Positions 1 to 20,035 of a stretch of 37,500 bases of DNA are shown one piece after another. Source of the stretch: Prorocentrum cordatum (Eukaryota > Sar > Dinophyceae > Prorocentrales > Prorocentraceae); the NCBI GenBank assembly GCA_963575745.1, contig CAUYUJ010014616.1, positions 601,097 through 638,596 of the forward strand. Direction: 5' to 3'. Under the pieces are notes generated by a model that ran no database searches, was not told the origin of the DNA, and was given only the letters and a program-made list of their open reading frames with translations. A program made the translations under genes and the position numbers. The number at the start of each line of letters is the position of its first letter. Within the stretch, counting starts at the first letter, position 1.

Positions 1-281
1 CCTCCTCCTCCTCTCCCTCATCCCCCCCGCCCGCTTCTCTCTCTCCCGTCCTCCTTCTCCACCTCGCATCCTCTCCCCCTCATTCGGCGCTCGCCGACCG
101 TGGGCCCCCTCCGCTCCATTGCCCGGCAACGTGGGCGTTGTGACGAGCTCCCTCCTCCCTCTCCTTGCCCCCTCGAGTCTTTCACCCCTCCTCCCCCCCT
201 CCACTCCCTCGGTCGATCGCGTCGGGTCGAAGTCAGAGGCCCCGCGCACCTCCGCAGCGCCCCCCCCCCGCCGGGAGACAG

Positions 282-396
282 GCTGCCCAGCGTGCCCGTC
301 GCGCTGGAGGAGGCGTCGCTGGGGGCCAGCGCGCTGCAGATGGGGGGCGCGCTGCCCTTGCCTGGCGGCTGCGCCTTGTCGGACGACGGCGACGAG
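282..396 (+). CDS. Possible 5' exon of the DNA methyltransferase-like gene
   Basis: A pyrimidine-rich stretch (about 130-281) ends in an AG acceptor and is followed by an open frame with GC-rich third positions (LPSVPVALEEASL ... ALSDDGDE). An AG|GT donor after 396 would leave phase 0, which matches the acceptor at 1037, so it could splice directly to the exon starting at 1038 over a 641-nt intron. There is no homology to anchor it and the opposite strand is also open here, so the exon and its strand are tentative. Confidence 0.25.
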
Positions 397-1037
397 GTCG
401 GCGCGGGGGGCCGGGGCAGCGCAGCGATAGAGAGTGTTGCGATCGTGCACATGCGTTGCAGTGATGATTTCAAGGTTGATAGCAGACGGCGCTCGGGCAT
501 TCGAAGATATGGCCAACTGATTTGAAACTCATTCGCAAGTTTTCATTATGCCCCAAAACATTTTCGATTAAACAAATTGAAATAGTTGAATTTTTTGAAA
601 AAAAAATGTTCTGGATAATTTCGGATAGTTTTGGATAGTTGCCGATGTGCAAATAGCTGGGAACAAATATGAAAGGTATCTGGGCGGATAGTTAGTTGTG
701 AATTAATGTTTTAACTCATGGTTTGAAATAGTTTGAAATTATTTTAAATGTTTTCTGAACTTTCGGAAAGGTTTGCAACTTTTTGAAATCGTTTCAAGAT
801 TTTGAAACCTTAGTCGTTTTTTGTTGGACCTCAGCGGGGTGGTTGATATTGGCAGAGCGGGCAGACGTTTGCGCCTCGGGCGCGCGGCGGGCGAGCGGCC
901 CCCCCACTCAGAGATCAGATCGCGAGGCAACCCAGGGCCTCCTCTCTGCTTCGAGGCTCTCCGGAGTGCCCCCCCGCCCCTTCCCTCCAGCCCCCTTTTT
1001 CAATCCCCCTTCCGCCTGCTTCTGCGTTGCGCCGCAG
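397..1037 (+). other. AT-rich spacer or intron
   Basis: About 640 bases without a believable gene. Positions 520-840 are AT-rich and built from degenerate repeats of TTTGAAAT/GTTTGAAA type, in sharp contrast to the GC-rich flanks. Positions 930-1037 are pyrimidine-rich and end in CCGCAG, a good acceptor for the exon that begins at 1038. I read the stretch as an intron or 5' spacer of the methyltransferase-like gene. Confidence 0.4.
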
Positions 1038-1223
1038 TTCGAGTGGCCGCGCGAGGGAGGGCAGGTCTCGAGCGCCCCGGAGGTGGTCAGCGTCGCAGCC
1101 CCCGCCGAGACCCCCGCCGAGGCGGAGGTCATGGTGGGTGAATTGTTTGGCGACAAGCCCCTCGTAGATGGCGACGGCGACGTCGGCGCTCCCGCAGCTG
1201 CAGCTATTGCTGTTGACGTCGAG

Positions 1224-1437
1224 GACAGCTCGGGGTTTGGGATGAGAGCGCAGCATCGGCACGGGTTCACGCAGCGCAGTCACGCATGCAGCCGCGCTGT
1301 CGATGGCGCCGGCGTCTCTCGGAGCCGTCTCGCGTTATCGGTCTGTTTGTCTCGCCCCGTGCCAGCGCGTCTCATTGCCTCAGTGCCTGCAGTGCCTCTG
1401 GTCCCCGCGCGCTTGAGGGCGGGGGGTGCCCGGCCAG
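1224..1437 (+). other. Inferred GA-AG intron
   Basis: A 214-nt intron inferred between GTCGAG (phase 0) and GAAGAC (phase 0). It begins GACAGC and ends GGCCAG, so the donor is GA rather than GT. Both junctions share the bases AGGA. The coding frame on both sides is kept. There is no transcript support. Confidence 0.45.
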
Positions 1438-1619
1438 GAAGACGACGCCGAGCTGGGCTTGGAGCGCAGCCCCATGCGCGAGATCGTGGAGTTCTGGCAT
1501 TCGAATCTGTCGCCCGAGATTGAGGTCAAACTAGTTGCTGCATTGCGGAGGCTCGAGATGTTGAAGGAGCACGGGGTCGACTTTGAGCGCTCGTCTATTT
1601 GTGCCGGCACTGGCATCAG

Positions 1620-1921
1620 CACTTGGTGGGCAGGGGGTGGTCTGTGATTGGGCGTTTGTCTGTCTTCTCTTCGCGTTCAAGTGGGCCGATGCTGCGTGCC
1701 TCTCCAGTCGTAAGAAGCTCGTCTCGTTGCGCGTGTCGGATCCGATCTAGAAGGATGTGCTTGAGTGTCGCGTGCCCCTTCCTGCTTCCCCCCCTCCGCG
1801 TCCGCCCCGCGTGGATGCGCGCGCGCGCGCCCCTCTTGCGCCGTCTGGCTTGCCCTGACCTCTGCGCTCGGCGTGAGAGAGGCGCTCTTGGGAAGGGGAG
1901 GTGCCGCAAACCGTTGGCGAG
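1620..1921 (+). other. GC-AG intron with 9-bp terminal direct repeat
   Basis: A 302-nt intron in the methyltransferase-like gene. AGCACTTGG occurs at 1618-1626 and again at 1920-1928. Removing one copy plus the intervening DNA joins GTGI-STW to NKLYGLDIP without a frame break. Placing the ends at 1620 (GC) and 1921 (AG) gives a GC-AG intron, a donor type that is common in dinoflagellates. The direct repeat looks like a target-site duplication from an inserted intron. Confidence 0.65.
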
Positions 1922-3302
1922 CACTTGGAACAAACTATATGGCCTGGATATCCCGTTCTTGTTCTTTGTATTGCGAGAAGAAGGAGTGCAAGAGGGACTT
2001 CATTGCATCGCAGTTCAGCCTTTCTTTCCTCGTGGAGGACATGTCCGAGCTTACGCAGCATTCGGCTGTAAACTTGGTGACCGGCGGCGAGGCGCAGCTA
2101 TTGCGGCCTTGTTTCGAGGTGGACGCTGGGGTCGCATGCGTCAGCAGGACGCCGCTGAATCGCAATGCTGGTGCTAATAGGGGATGTGTGCAAGACAACA
2201 GGGAGTCCACAGGGATAGGCTTCCGAACGGCTCTCAAGATCATCGACGCCCACAGTCCCACGGGCGTTTCGCTCGAGTGCGTGACGGGCGTTGGCGACAA
2301 CACCGACGGCTACGTTATATTCGACGCAGAATGATTGTTGCCGGAGCTTCGAAAGAAAGGATACTGGGCACATATGTCACAGATGGATACTCTTGATGCT
2401 GCGGAGTACGGTTCCGCTGTTCCCCGCGTGAAGCTGTGGTGGGCGGCTTGGTTGTCCTTGGAAGGGTCTCACGGGCAGATCTCAGCCTTCTTCGCGTCCA
2501 TCTTGTACGCCCTCAAGACCAACGGGCGGCACGCCGTCGACATCTTGCGCTTCGTCACGGTGGGCCTCGAGAAGCTCGAGGCCGAGGCGCGCCGCATCAG
2601 CATGCCCTTGCTTCATCCAGCTCCAGAGACGAGCCCGCTTGGAAGTCCGACCACAAGCAGATGTTAGAGAATAACGGCTTGCACTGGCCACCATCGCGCC
2701 CGGCAGCAGGGGCGCCGTCTCAGGTGTCGGAAGGCGGCTTATTTGCTCGCGAATGGGAGGCATGCATCTTATTGGGCCATCTGTTTCCGCCGCAAGAGGA
2801 CCCCGTTGTTTTGGTGGAGTTCGTTGACATCAACCAGTCGATGCCCGGGCTCATCGGCTCACTGCTCGACGAAGGCCACGGGGCTCTCAGGCCTGCCGCG
2901 CAGTCTCCGTGGGCGACGGCTCCCCCTGCACTAGTAGTAGGGTCGGGCAAACTCGTTGTGAGGTGCCGGGTGCACGTCTCAGGCGCCCTGCAGAGCCCCG
3001 CGGCCCGGGGTATCAGGATCTGCGAGGGGTGCGAGGTCATGCGGATGATCGGCTGGGCGGACACCACGCACCGAGTCCCGGGCGGCGGCTTCGCGCAGGA
3101 CCAGGCCTTCATGCTCTTGAACGTGGCTGGCAACGCCTACTGCATGTACCACGCCATCCCATGGATGATTGCCTCCTACGCCACCTTCGGCGCGTACTAC
3201 TCCCTCCAGCCGGAGGGCTCGGACGAGATGGCCGCGGACGGGGAGGGGGACGAGGAGGTGGTCGGCAGCAGTGAGTCGGAGACAGACGCGTCGTCAGATT
3301 AG

Positions 3303-4280
3303 GGTTCCTAGAGCATCGCCCGTCCAGAAACGATGTCGAGAAGTGAGCACTTCGCGGGGGTCCAAGGTTCCACGGGCGTCGCCGGGTCACGCCTATGGGC
3401 TGACTGGTCGGATCGGTTGTGAGATCGCGTTGCAGAGTGCTAGTTTCGTCAGCGGAAGTGCGCCTTCCGCACTCTGGGCAGTTCTATGTCAGGGAAGCGT
3501 TTGTGCTCGTGCTCGCTCCCAGGAGACCCGCCTAGAGAAGTTGCGCAGTGCGTGCAAGTAGTGGGTTGGATCACAATGTTGCTGGTCTGCCCTCAGTCCT
3601 CCTTGCGTCGTGCCTGCCAGGACCTGTCTCCGCCCGCCCCCCCCCCCCCCCCTGGTCTGCCAAAAGAACGTCTGCTCCGAAAAGGGCCAGCGGTTTGGGG
3701 GGGCGGGGCCCAGGGGGTAATGCAATCCATCCCAGTCCAGCCAGCTTAGTTTGCGAGGTCCCAGCGTTTTTGGGAGGAGCTCGGGGCACATCAGCTGTGT
3801 CACGCTTGCTAACCATATCCAATAGTACCTTCCCACGGTCATCCCTAGGCCCCTCATTGTTCATGTCGTTTACATGCCGCCGCGGACGGGCGCGGCCATC
3901 CTTCGGCGGCGTTTCGATGGGGGGGGGGGCGACATCGTCAATGCATGTGCTCGACGATGGTACTTACACGTATTCCGTTTAGTCGGTGGGGGCGCAGGGA
4001 AACATGACCATGGTCACGTTACAGATGCACGCGTACGCCGTTGCACCTACTTCACCGTTTCGGGAATATGGCTGATGCCCAGTCTTGGAGCACAGGGTCA
4101 TGCCGTTCTGAAGCCCCATGCCACTTCGCCAAGGGGTGCCTTCCTTCTTTCTCACCATCCCCCGCTTCATTCCAACTATCCCACCTTGCTCCTGCCCCCT
4201 AGTTCGCCCTCGCCCTCGCCCACCTGCCCCGGCGCCCTCTACCTCGCAGATCGCCCAGAGCGGAAGGGGGGACTTGGACG
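3303..4280. other. Intergenic stretch with a hairpin and poly-C run
   Basis: No gene is recognised. Downstream of the methyltransferase stop, CAGAGTGC (3433-3440) pairs with GCACTCTG (3469-3476), and inside it GGAAG pairs with CTTCC, so the 3' region could fold. A run of about 14 C lies near 3635-3650 and a G-rich run near 3700. The open frames here are short and have no coding signal. Confidence 0.35.
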
Positions 4281-4281
4281 C

Positions 4282-4283
<2 letters not shown>

Positions 4284-4354
<71 letters not shown>
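4284..4354. repeat. (GA)n microsatellite
   Basis: About 70 bases of nearly perfect GA dinucleotide repeat, with further short GAGA blocks at 4370-4384 and 4488-4502. A run of about 20 G follows near 4570-4589. Open frames through it encode only Glu-Arg or Ser-Leu repeats and are not genes. Confidence 0.95.
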
Positions 4355-4358
<4 letters not shown>

Positions 4359-4776
4359 AAAAACGAGGGAAATAGAGAGAGAGATATGCATATCCTAACA
4401 CTGGCACGTTTTCTCAGGCCTAGAGAGCGAACTTCAGGGCGACATCTGCCTGCTGAATCAGCAGCTGCAGCGAGATGTGCAGATATAAGATAGAGAGAGA
4501 GAGATAGCGTGAGAGAGTTGTGCCTGCAGACAATCAGGCACGCAACCGACGATCTGGGGAGGTGGGGGATGGGGGGGGGGGGGGGGGGGATACGGTCGGG
4601 CAACAGGGGTGGCGAAGTGGAGAGGGGCGAAGGATCAGGGGCAGGTGGAAGAGGAAGACGATGGTGGAGGATGAACAGAGGAGCAGGCCTTCGTGAACAG
4701 GGCCTTTGGCCCAGGTGGCGGCTCGCCAATTTTGAGCCTTTCCGTTTCCGAGAGGTTCCCAGACAAGAATCTCGCG

Positions 4777-13913
<9,137 letters not shown>

Positions 13914-13918
13914 GCGGG

Positions 13919-13969
13919 CCCTCAGCGCACCAGGGGGCACGCACCCTCGACGGCCCTGGGCGCTGAGGG
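13919..13969 (+). terminator. Hairpin just after the stop codon
   Basis: CCCTCAGCGC (13919-13928) pairs with GCGCTGAGGG (13960-13969). Inside it CCAGGG (13930-13935) pairs with CCCTGG (13954-13959). This makes a 16-bp stem with one bulged A and an 18-base loop. It starts six bases after TGA 13911-13913, so it would sit at the start of the 3' untranslated region. A role in 3'-end formation or mRNA stability is inference. Confidence 0.5.
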
Positions 13970-14400
13970 GAAGCGGCCAGTGCGGGAAAAATGGTGGAGA
14001 TAAGAGGAGGTAACGGGGGTCAGGGGGCGGCGAGGAGGAGCCCCTCTCAGGACGAGCAGGAGGAGTGGGTGGAGTAGGAGTAGGACGAGTCGAAGAAGGA
14101 GCAGGAGAGAGTTAGCAGGAGTAGGGGGAGAAGCAGGAGTAGGGGTCGGAGTCTGGTAATTGGGGGCACGCGTAGGAGTAGGAACTACATAGTACATGGG
14201 GTAGCAGCGTGATGATTAGAAGGAGGATGGCCGCCTCCTTTCGTTGCCGCGCGGCTGCCGGCAGCAGCCCCGCGGTAGGGCAGGGGAAAGTGAGAGGAGG
14301 GGGAGGAGAAGGAGGTGGAAGGGAACGGTGACGATGAAAGCGGGAAGAGGGTGTGAGGAGGAGGAGGAGGAGGAGGAGGAGGAGGAGGAGGAGGAGGTAT
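13970..14400. repeat. Purine-rich 3' flank
   Basis: GGA/GTAGGA-rich DNA, with a GGAGTAGGA-like degenerate repeat at 14060-14180 and a perfect (GGA)n block at 14355-14397. No gene is supported. 14400-14750 shifts to AT-rich DNA with ATATTAATTTATCAT-like stretches and no coding signal. Confidence 0.7.
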
Positions 14401-14799
14401 GGCCATCGGTGCTACCTACAGTATGAGTCGACGTGCTGCCGAGTTCGATGGCGCGATGCGTGCTCTTGCCCTCCGTGTCGGGACCGTGTGCGCCAGGGAT
14501 TGTTCAGCATGGCGTATTCTGGGGCTGTCATTGCCACCGTATCCCTTATTCCTCGGTGGCTTGCTACACCAATCGTTATTACCACCATTGTTTTTGACCT
14601 GTTCAACGCCATTCAATTCAATTATACCATCGTCATAATAATTTCATATGTTAATATTCTTGATTCGTCATTATATTCATTAACTAAATTCATTTGAATC
14701 GTTGGTCTATCATATGAATATGACATATTTTTGGATTTATCATATTAATTTATCATCGGTTCCAAGAGAGTAGCAGGTCTGGCGCCTCAAGAAAAGGAG

Positions 14800-15198
14800 G
14801 ATGAGGAGGAGGAGAAGAAAGAGGAGGAGGAGGATGAAGAAGAAGAGGAGTGATCTTCTCCTCGTCCTTCCTCGCTTTCCTCCCTGAGCGCGGCGCCCAG
14901 GGGAAATCGCGTTTTGGAAACGAGCGGCTTGCATCATTGGAGCTGAAGGCGCGCGACGCTTAGGCGAGAACCGCCTGTTGCAAAGAGCCAGCCCTCCAGA
15001 AGCTTCGTATGCGAATGCGCGCGGCGCTATGGCGGGAGGTGCGTTGTGAAAACGACAGGGCCTCCATCCTTGTTGGATAATTCCTGGCTGCAGGATGGTA
15101 GTTTGTTGGGGAAGTGGGCGCACGAGGCGAATGAGAAGGAGGGGGATTAGCAGCATCAGGGGAAGGAGGAGGAAGAGGAGGAAGAGGAAGAGGATGAG

Positions 15199-15230
<32 letters not shown>

Positions 15231-15240
15231 GGTACGCCAT
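14800..15240. repeat. GGA blocks flanking two diverged repeat units
   Basis: GGA/GAA blocks lie at 14795-14850 and 15130-15235. Between them, 14945-15080 holds two tandem units resembling the 84-bp repeat at 35179-35600. Each has GCGCG(A/G)CGCT, then TAGGCGAGA or TGGCGGGAG, then an AAA-rich step, then a CCTCCA-like end. It looks like an old relative of the composite repeat at 32376 and 34827. Confidence 0.55.
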
Positions 15241-15589
15241 GCAAGATGCGAAACGTTTACTTGCCCGAAGAATATCACATAGGTATGCCGAGTTGCAAAT
15301 GAAGAACACGACATCATATCCCAGTTGAAGTTTCAGGCAACATCACTTGTGGGATAAGCAACTCGAACATGCATGTGTGAGTTTGTGCATGATCAGGATG
15401 TAAAATCATCCATGTGATAGGAAGTCCAGACACAAGCCCAATTGAATATATCGCATGTGTATGGTGGGTCCGCGTCCACCGACCCCTTTGGGTCCCAGCT
15501 TCTGGGGCAGTTGTGAGCGCAGAAGGGGGAAACGCTACAGGAGTAGGAGGCGATTCGCTGTTATTGGGCGTTTCCAGGTTTTATTCAAA

Positions 15590-16170
15590 GCCCTTCTGGA
15601 CCGTCTTGGGGCCCTTTTGGACAGTTGTAAGGCCCTCGTGGGCTCTTTCGGGGAGGCTCAGGCCGTCTTGGTGCTCTGCTGGGGGCGTTTTGGGGTTGTG
15701 TGTTGGGACTTTTTGGGAGCCTCTTGGAGCCGTCTTGGGCCGTCTCGGGGCTCGCTTGGGCTGTTTGGGGGCTATCTTGGGTCGTCGTGGGGCTTCTGAG
15801 GCTGTCTTAGGACCATATTGGTGCTTTGCGGGGGCCTCTGGATCCGTTCTGGGGGCGACTCAGGGGGCCTGTTGAAACGTTCTGGAGCCTTAGAGAACAA
15901 AAACAAAAAAACGCGAGTATGGCTACCTGCAAATCATGGAACGACTTTGAGTTGTTTGGCGTTCTCTTGGGGCTCTTCGGGGCATGGGGGGGGGGGGCTC
16001 TCGGACCGTCTTGGAGCTACGTGGCCTTTTTGGGGGGGCGTGTTGGAAGTCTCTTGAACTGCCGTGGAGCCATATGAGGCCGTCTTGGAACGCCCTGTCT
16101 TGGAACCGCATTGGACCTCTTTGGGGCCGACTTGGGGGCCTCTTGGGTGCACGGGGTAGTCGAAGTTCGT
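15590..16170. repeat. Degenerate G-rich repeat, field 1
   Basis: Imperfect tandem units of TTGGGGCCGTC / TCTTGGGAGCC type, about 11-30 bases each. They are open in all three plus-strand frames and encode Leu-Gly-Ala-Trp-Ser mixtures. The same field type recurs at 22230-22440 and 27980-28790. I consider the open frames spurious. Confidence 0.75.
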
Positions 16171-16196
16171 TCGGTGGGGGGGGGTCCCGGTCGAGT

Positions 16197-16480
16197 AAAC
16201 ATATACACAGTGGAATAGATGTTAATCATGACACACACACAAAAACACACGCACAAAGTCACATACACACAACACAAACAGCCTTTCTATATACATCTAT
16301 CTATACATACATACATACACACACATACATACACACATACATACATGCATGCATACATGCATGCATACATACATACACTCACTTCTAGAATTGAATGAAT
16401 CATATGCGAGCATGTGTGTACACATCTATACATATATCTGTATGCACGCATTTCATAGACAGAGTCATTGATCGCTCGTC
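16197..16480. repeat. CA and CATA microsatellites
   Basis: ACACAC/ACGCAC runs followed by CATA units (16285-16380) and imperfect copies to about 16445. No gene. Confidence 0.9.
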
Positions 16481-16592
16481 TAGACCTCTTCAGTGGAGAA
16501 TCAGATGAGCACGCACCACGCCGAGCCCTTGAGCGCACTATCGTTGTTTTTCACACATACCGCATCCAAGCGAAGCTGCTTCCTGCTAAATG

Positions 16593-16634
16593 ATCGCAGC
16601 CTGAACCGGCCTTGGAAAGTGCCGGTTCTGCGAT
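16593..16634. other. Bulged 14-bp hairpin
   Basis: ATCGCA (16593-16598) pairs with TGCGAT (16629-16634), and GAACCGGC (16603-16610) with GCCGGTTC (16621-16628), leaving a 4-base bulge and a 10-base loop. A tRNA cloverleaf does not form around it. It lies in a 260-base non-repetitive island (16490-16750) between microsatellites; the weak open frame there is not convincing. Confidence 0.5.
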
Positions 16635-16779
16635 TGCGCTACTCGTGTCAGTTTACAAGCCTGTTGTACAGTAGCTCGTTGGAGCCTGAGCTGCGCGGAA
16701 ACACGAGCGATATACATACATCTCTACCTATACGACCACCCTTCGTGTGATAAGGAGGTTCGGGGGGGGGAGGAACCAA

Positions 16780-16960
16780 CGTCTCACTCGATCGGTTTCA
16801 CTATCGATCTCACTATCGATCTCAGTGTCGGTCTCGCTCGATCGATCTCCCTCGATCGATCTCACAATCGATCTCACTCGATCTATGATATCACATTCGG
16901 TCTCACTATCGATTTCACTATCGATATCACAACCGCTCTCACAATCAACGTCATCATCAT
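16780..16960. repeat. TCACTATCGATC minisatellite
   Basis: About 15 imperfect 11-12 base units of TCACTATCGATC / TCACTCGATCGATC. It runs directly into the ATC array that follows. Confidence 0.85.
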
Positions 16961-17458
16961 CAACAACAACATCAACATCAACATCATCATCACCAACATC
17001 ATCATAATCGGGACATCGTCCTCATCATCAACACCAACATTATCATCATCACGGTCATCAACATCATCGGGACACCACCATCATAATCACCATCATCACC
17101 ATCATCATCATCAACATCATCATCATCAGCAGCATCGGGACACAGTCATCGTCATCATCATCATCAGCAGCATCATCATCGGGACACCATCATGATCACC
17201 ATCGTTAGCATCATCATCATCGGAACACCATCATCATCATCATCATCGACATCATCATCATCGTCGTCAGCATCATCAACATCATCATCAGCATCATCAT
17301 CATCGTCGTCATCATCGGGGCACCATCATCATCATTAACAACATCAGCATCAACATCATCATTATCATCATCATCACCATCGGGACGCCATCATCAACAT
17401 CATCACAATCACCATCATAATAATCATCATCATCGGGACGCCATAATCATCATCAACC

Positions 17459-17496
<38 letters not shown>

Positions 17497-17841
17497 GGGA
17501 CACAATCATAATCAGCATCATCAACATCAACATCATCATACTCATCACCATCGGGACACCGTCATCGTCATCATCATGATCATCAACATAATCATCATGA
17601 TCATCATCATCCTCATCATCGGGGCACCATCAGCATCATCATCATTATCATCGTCATCATCATCATCATCGACATCATCATCATCATCATCATCATCATC
17701 CTCCTCATCATCATCATCGGGACACCATCATCATCATATCATCATCATCGTCCTCATCATCATCATCAGCAGCATCACCATCATCATCGACGTCATCGTC
17801 ATCATCAGCAGCAGCATCATCAGCATCACCATCACCATCAC

Positions 17842-17930
<89 letters not shown>
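16950..17930. repeat. (ATC)n array punctuated by CGGGACACC
   Basis: Nearly 1 kb of CATCAT/CAACATCAT triplets, interrupted about a dozen times by CGGGACACC or close variants (for example near 17069, 17180, 17552 and 17719). Its right end passes into a block made of CGGGACACC units alone (17930-17990). The His/Ile/Ser/Met-rich frames are artefacts. Confidence 0.9.
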
Positions 17931-17931
<1 letters not shown>

Positions 17932-17983
17932 GCGGGACACCGCGGGACACCGGCGGGACACCGCGGGGCACCGCGGGACACCG

Positions 17984-18157
17984 CGGGACTTTCGCGGGAC
18001 ACCGGCGGGACTCCGCGGGCCACCGGCCGCCTGGAAGGGAGACACTTGGTCCGGCCGCGCCTCAGCCACACGGGACTTTCGCGGGACACCGGCGGGACAC
18101 CGCGGGCCACCGGCCGCCCGGAAGGTAATCATTTGGTCCGGCCGCGCCTCAGCCACA
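17984..18157. repeat. 87-bp tandem duplication
   Basis: 17984-18070 and 18071-18157 are two 87-base copies with roughly ten differences. Each begins CGGGACTTTCGCGGGACACC and ends GCGCCTCAGCCACA. A 12-base palindrome GAAATCGATTTC lies at 18228-18239. No gene is supported. Confidence 0.85.
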
Positions 18158-18349
18158 GGAGACTTTCTCTCGCCCGCCCACGCAGCTTCGCCTCGCCCGC
18201 ACGCACGGCACGCACGGACACGAAATTGAAATCGATTTCCCGGTAGGGGGGCTCTCCGTTCCACTTCGATCTCACCCCCTCGCCTCCGATATATATACAT
18301 ATATATAAATATAAATGAGTGTGCCTATATCTATATATACATACATCTT

Positions 18350-18880
18350 GGCCCACGATAGACAGAGTACACACGCCTGGAGGGATCGCCCGTTGTAAAT
18401 GCAGGTGCACGTGTGACGCAGGCGTGGTGGACAAACTTATTCACTACATACGTTGCTCTGTCTTGTTGTCGCGGGCTTGTCGCGGGCTTACCCAATCGAG
18501 ACTCCTTCATCCCAAATCTCGCGTCGAGGCCAGGTTTTGACCACGCCCTGAATGCACAAGTTGTCGAGGCCCGTGTGGTTTCATGTCGCATGTGCAACAT
18601 CTTCCGAGCGACTCCGCCGGCCCCTTCGCCCACAAAGGAAACGTAGACCGGCCATCTTTCGTAATTCGCTGAACGGCCATGACCCGCGTCAAGCTCCCCA
18701 GAGAACCCGAGTAGGCTTTCCCAATGGACCCCGTGGATGTTCGCCCCTGAGTACGAGCAGCGTGCATTCATACATCCACATCTACATACATACATTTATG
18801 TTTAGCATACATATACACATACACACATACACACGCATACACAAATACATGATTTCGGAGAAAAACCCCAATCACAAGCT
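18350..18880. other. Non-repetitive stretch, no gene seen
   Basis: Mixed-composition DNA between short ATA-rich repeats. Several open frames of 70-150 codons overlap on both strands without consistent codon bias or recognisable motifs. CATA repeats resume at 18775-18850. Confidence 0.3.
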
Positions 18881-18889
18881 TCATAGGGT

Positions 18890-19095
18890 TATGGGGCTAT
18901 AGGGCTACAGGGCTATAAGGCTATAAGGCTATATGGCTATAGGGCTATAGGGCTATAGAGCTATAGGGCTACAGGTTATTAGGGCTATAGAGTTATAGGG
19001 CTAGAGGTGAGAGGGATATGGGGCTATAGCGCTAGAGGGCTAGTGGGTTACAAGGCCAAAAGGCTATAAGGCAATTGGGCTATAGGGCTACCAGG
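18890..19095. repeat. GGGCTATA minisatellite
   Basis: About 22 imperfect 8-10 base units of GGGCTATA(G), drifting to GGGCTAGAG and AAGGCTATA. The unit is unlike the TTTAGGG plant-type telomere repeat. Confidence 0.9.
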
Positions 19096-19189
19096 CGTGC
19101 CGCCGAAATCGGCGCCAAACCTCACCTAACCATGAGGGTCCGTTAGGACCCCTTCAGAGGCAAGCTCTTGTTGGGGCATGGACATATGC

Positions 19190-19920
19190 ATATACGCAAC
19201 TAAATCGACTCACATATACGTTTACACATACATGTACGTATACGTATGCAGATACGTATACGCAGTCATACATATACACATACATATACACATGTCATCA
19301 TACATATACATATACGCCTGTCAATACATCTACATACACAGACACCTATACACATGCACATACACATACACAAGCATTTACACATATACATACAGTCACA
19401 CCTACATATACGTGTACACGTGTATTTTCATGCACCGATGAATATACAGGTGTCTGTTCATATTATTTAAGGAATGCATATGTGTACTTTGCAACACTGT
19501 ATACGTACACCTACATATATATGTATACATATGGATACTGATGATCTAAACTGACATAATGTGCACACACACAATTACATACACACATACATACATGGCC
19601 GCATGTAGATACACATGTACATGTACATAGACACACGCCTGTTCCTGCATGTATGCAGATCCGTGTGAATATTTCCAAAACATACATCTATGTGCATATC
19701 CACAAACCTAAGTATAAACACATACATAAACTATGCGCACACATGTACACTTGTACAGATATAGTTATACATGCATATGCAAATGCATATACATGCACAT
19801 GTGTACATATTTCTACCCATGCATACATACATACATGCATGCATGCATACATACATACATACATACATACATACAGACGCATACACGTACACACATGTAC
19901 ACATGCAAAATATCGGTGCT
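19190..19920. repeat. Imperfect TACA/CATA field
   Basis: AT-rich DNA built from CATATACA, TACACA and CATACATG variants, with a purer (CATA)n block at 19825-19875. No gene; His/Tyr/Ile-rich open frames are repeat artefacts. Confidence 0.85.
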
Positions 19921-20035
19921 GGGCCGTATAGCTAAACATATCCCTCGTCCCCCCGCCTGCCCCCCTACTCCCCTCTCTTTTCCCCCAAGCCGTACCCTTA
20001 CCTGGGACCAAATTCTGGGGGGGGGGCTACTGCAG

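Larger units (their letters stand above)
1038..3302 (+). pseudogene. C5 cytosine DNA methyltransferase-like gene, probably disabled
   Basis: Proposed exons are 1038-1223, 1438-1619 and 1922-3302. Joined, they give the C5-methyltransferase motif order. Motif I is the SAM loop ICAGTGI (about 1597-1617), followed across the intron by STWNKLYGLDIP. Motif IV is GVACVSRT with the catalytic Cys at 2137. Motif VI is ECV in place of ENV (2275-2283). Motif VIII-like is AVPRVKLWW (about 2410-2440), motif IX-like is GIRICEGCEVMRMIGW, and motif X is AGNAY (about 3126-3140). The overall pattern, including the DEPAW...GLHWPP linker, fits the divergent family expanded in dinoflagellates, whose members are partly carried by retrotransposons; that comparison is from general knowledge. 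Breaks seen: a +1 frameshift near 1957-1968, an in-frame TGA at 2332-2334, and a second frameshift near 2610-2630. The acidic, Ser-rich C-terminus ends at TAG 3300-3302. No reverse transcriptase or integrase is visible nearby. The family call is firm; whether it is functional is not. Confidence 0.8.

Noticed and set aside
16590-16660. tRNA gene
   Set aside because: Only one long hairpin forms; no acceptor stem, D-arm or T-loop consensus can be drawn.
18129-18434. Minus-strand protein spanning the 87-bp duplication
   Set aside because: The frame crosses tandem repeat and ATA microsatellite without motif or junction support.
18890-19095. Telomere-like repeat
   Set aside because: The GGGCTATA unit does not match TTTAGGG-type telomere repeats and is irregular and internal.
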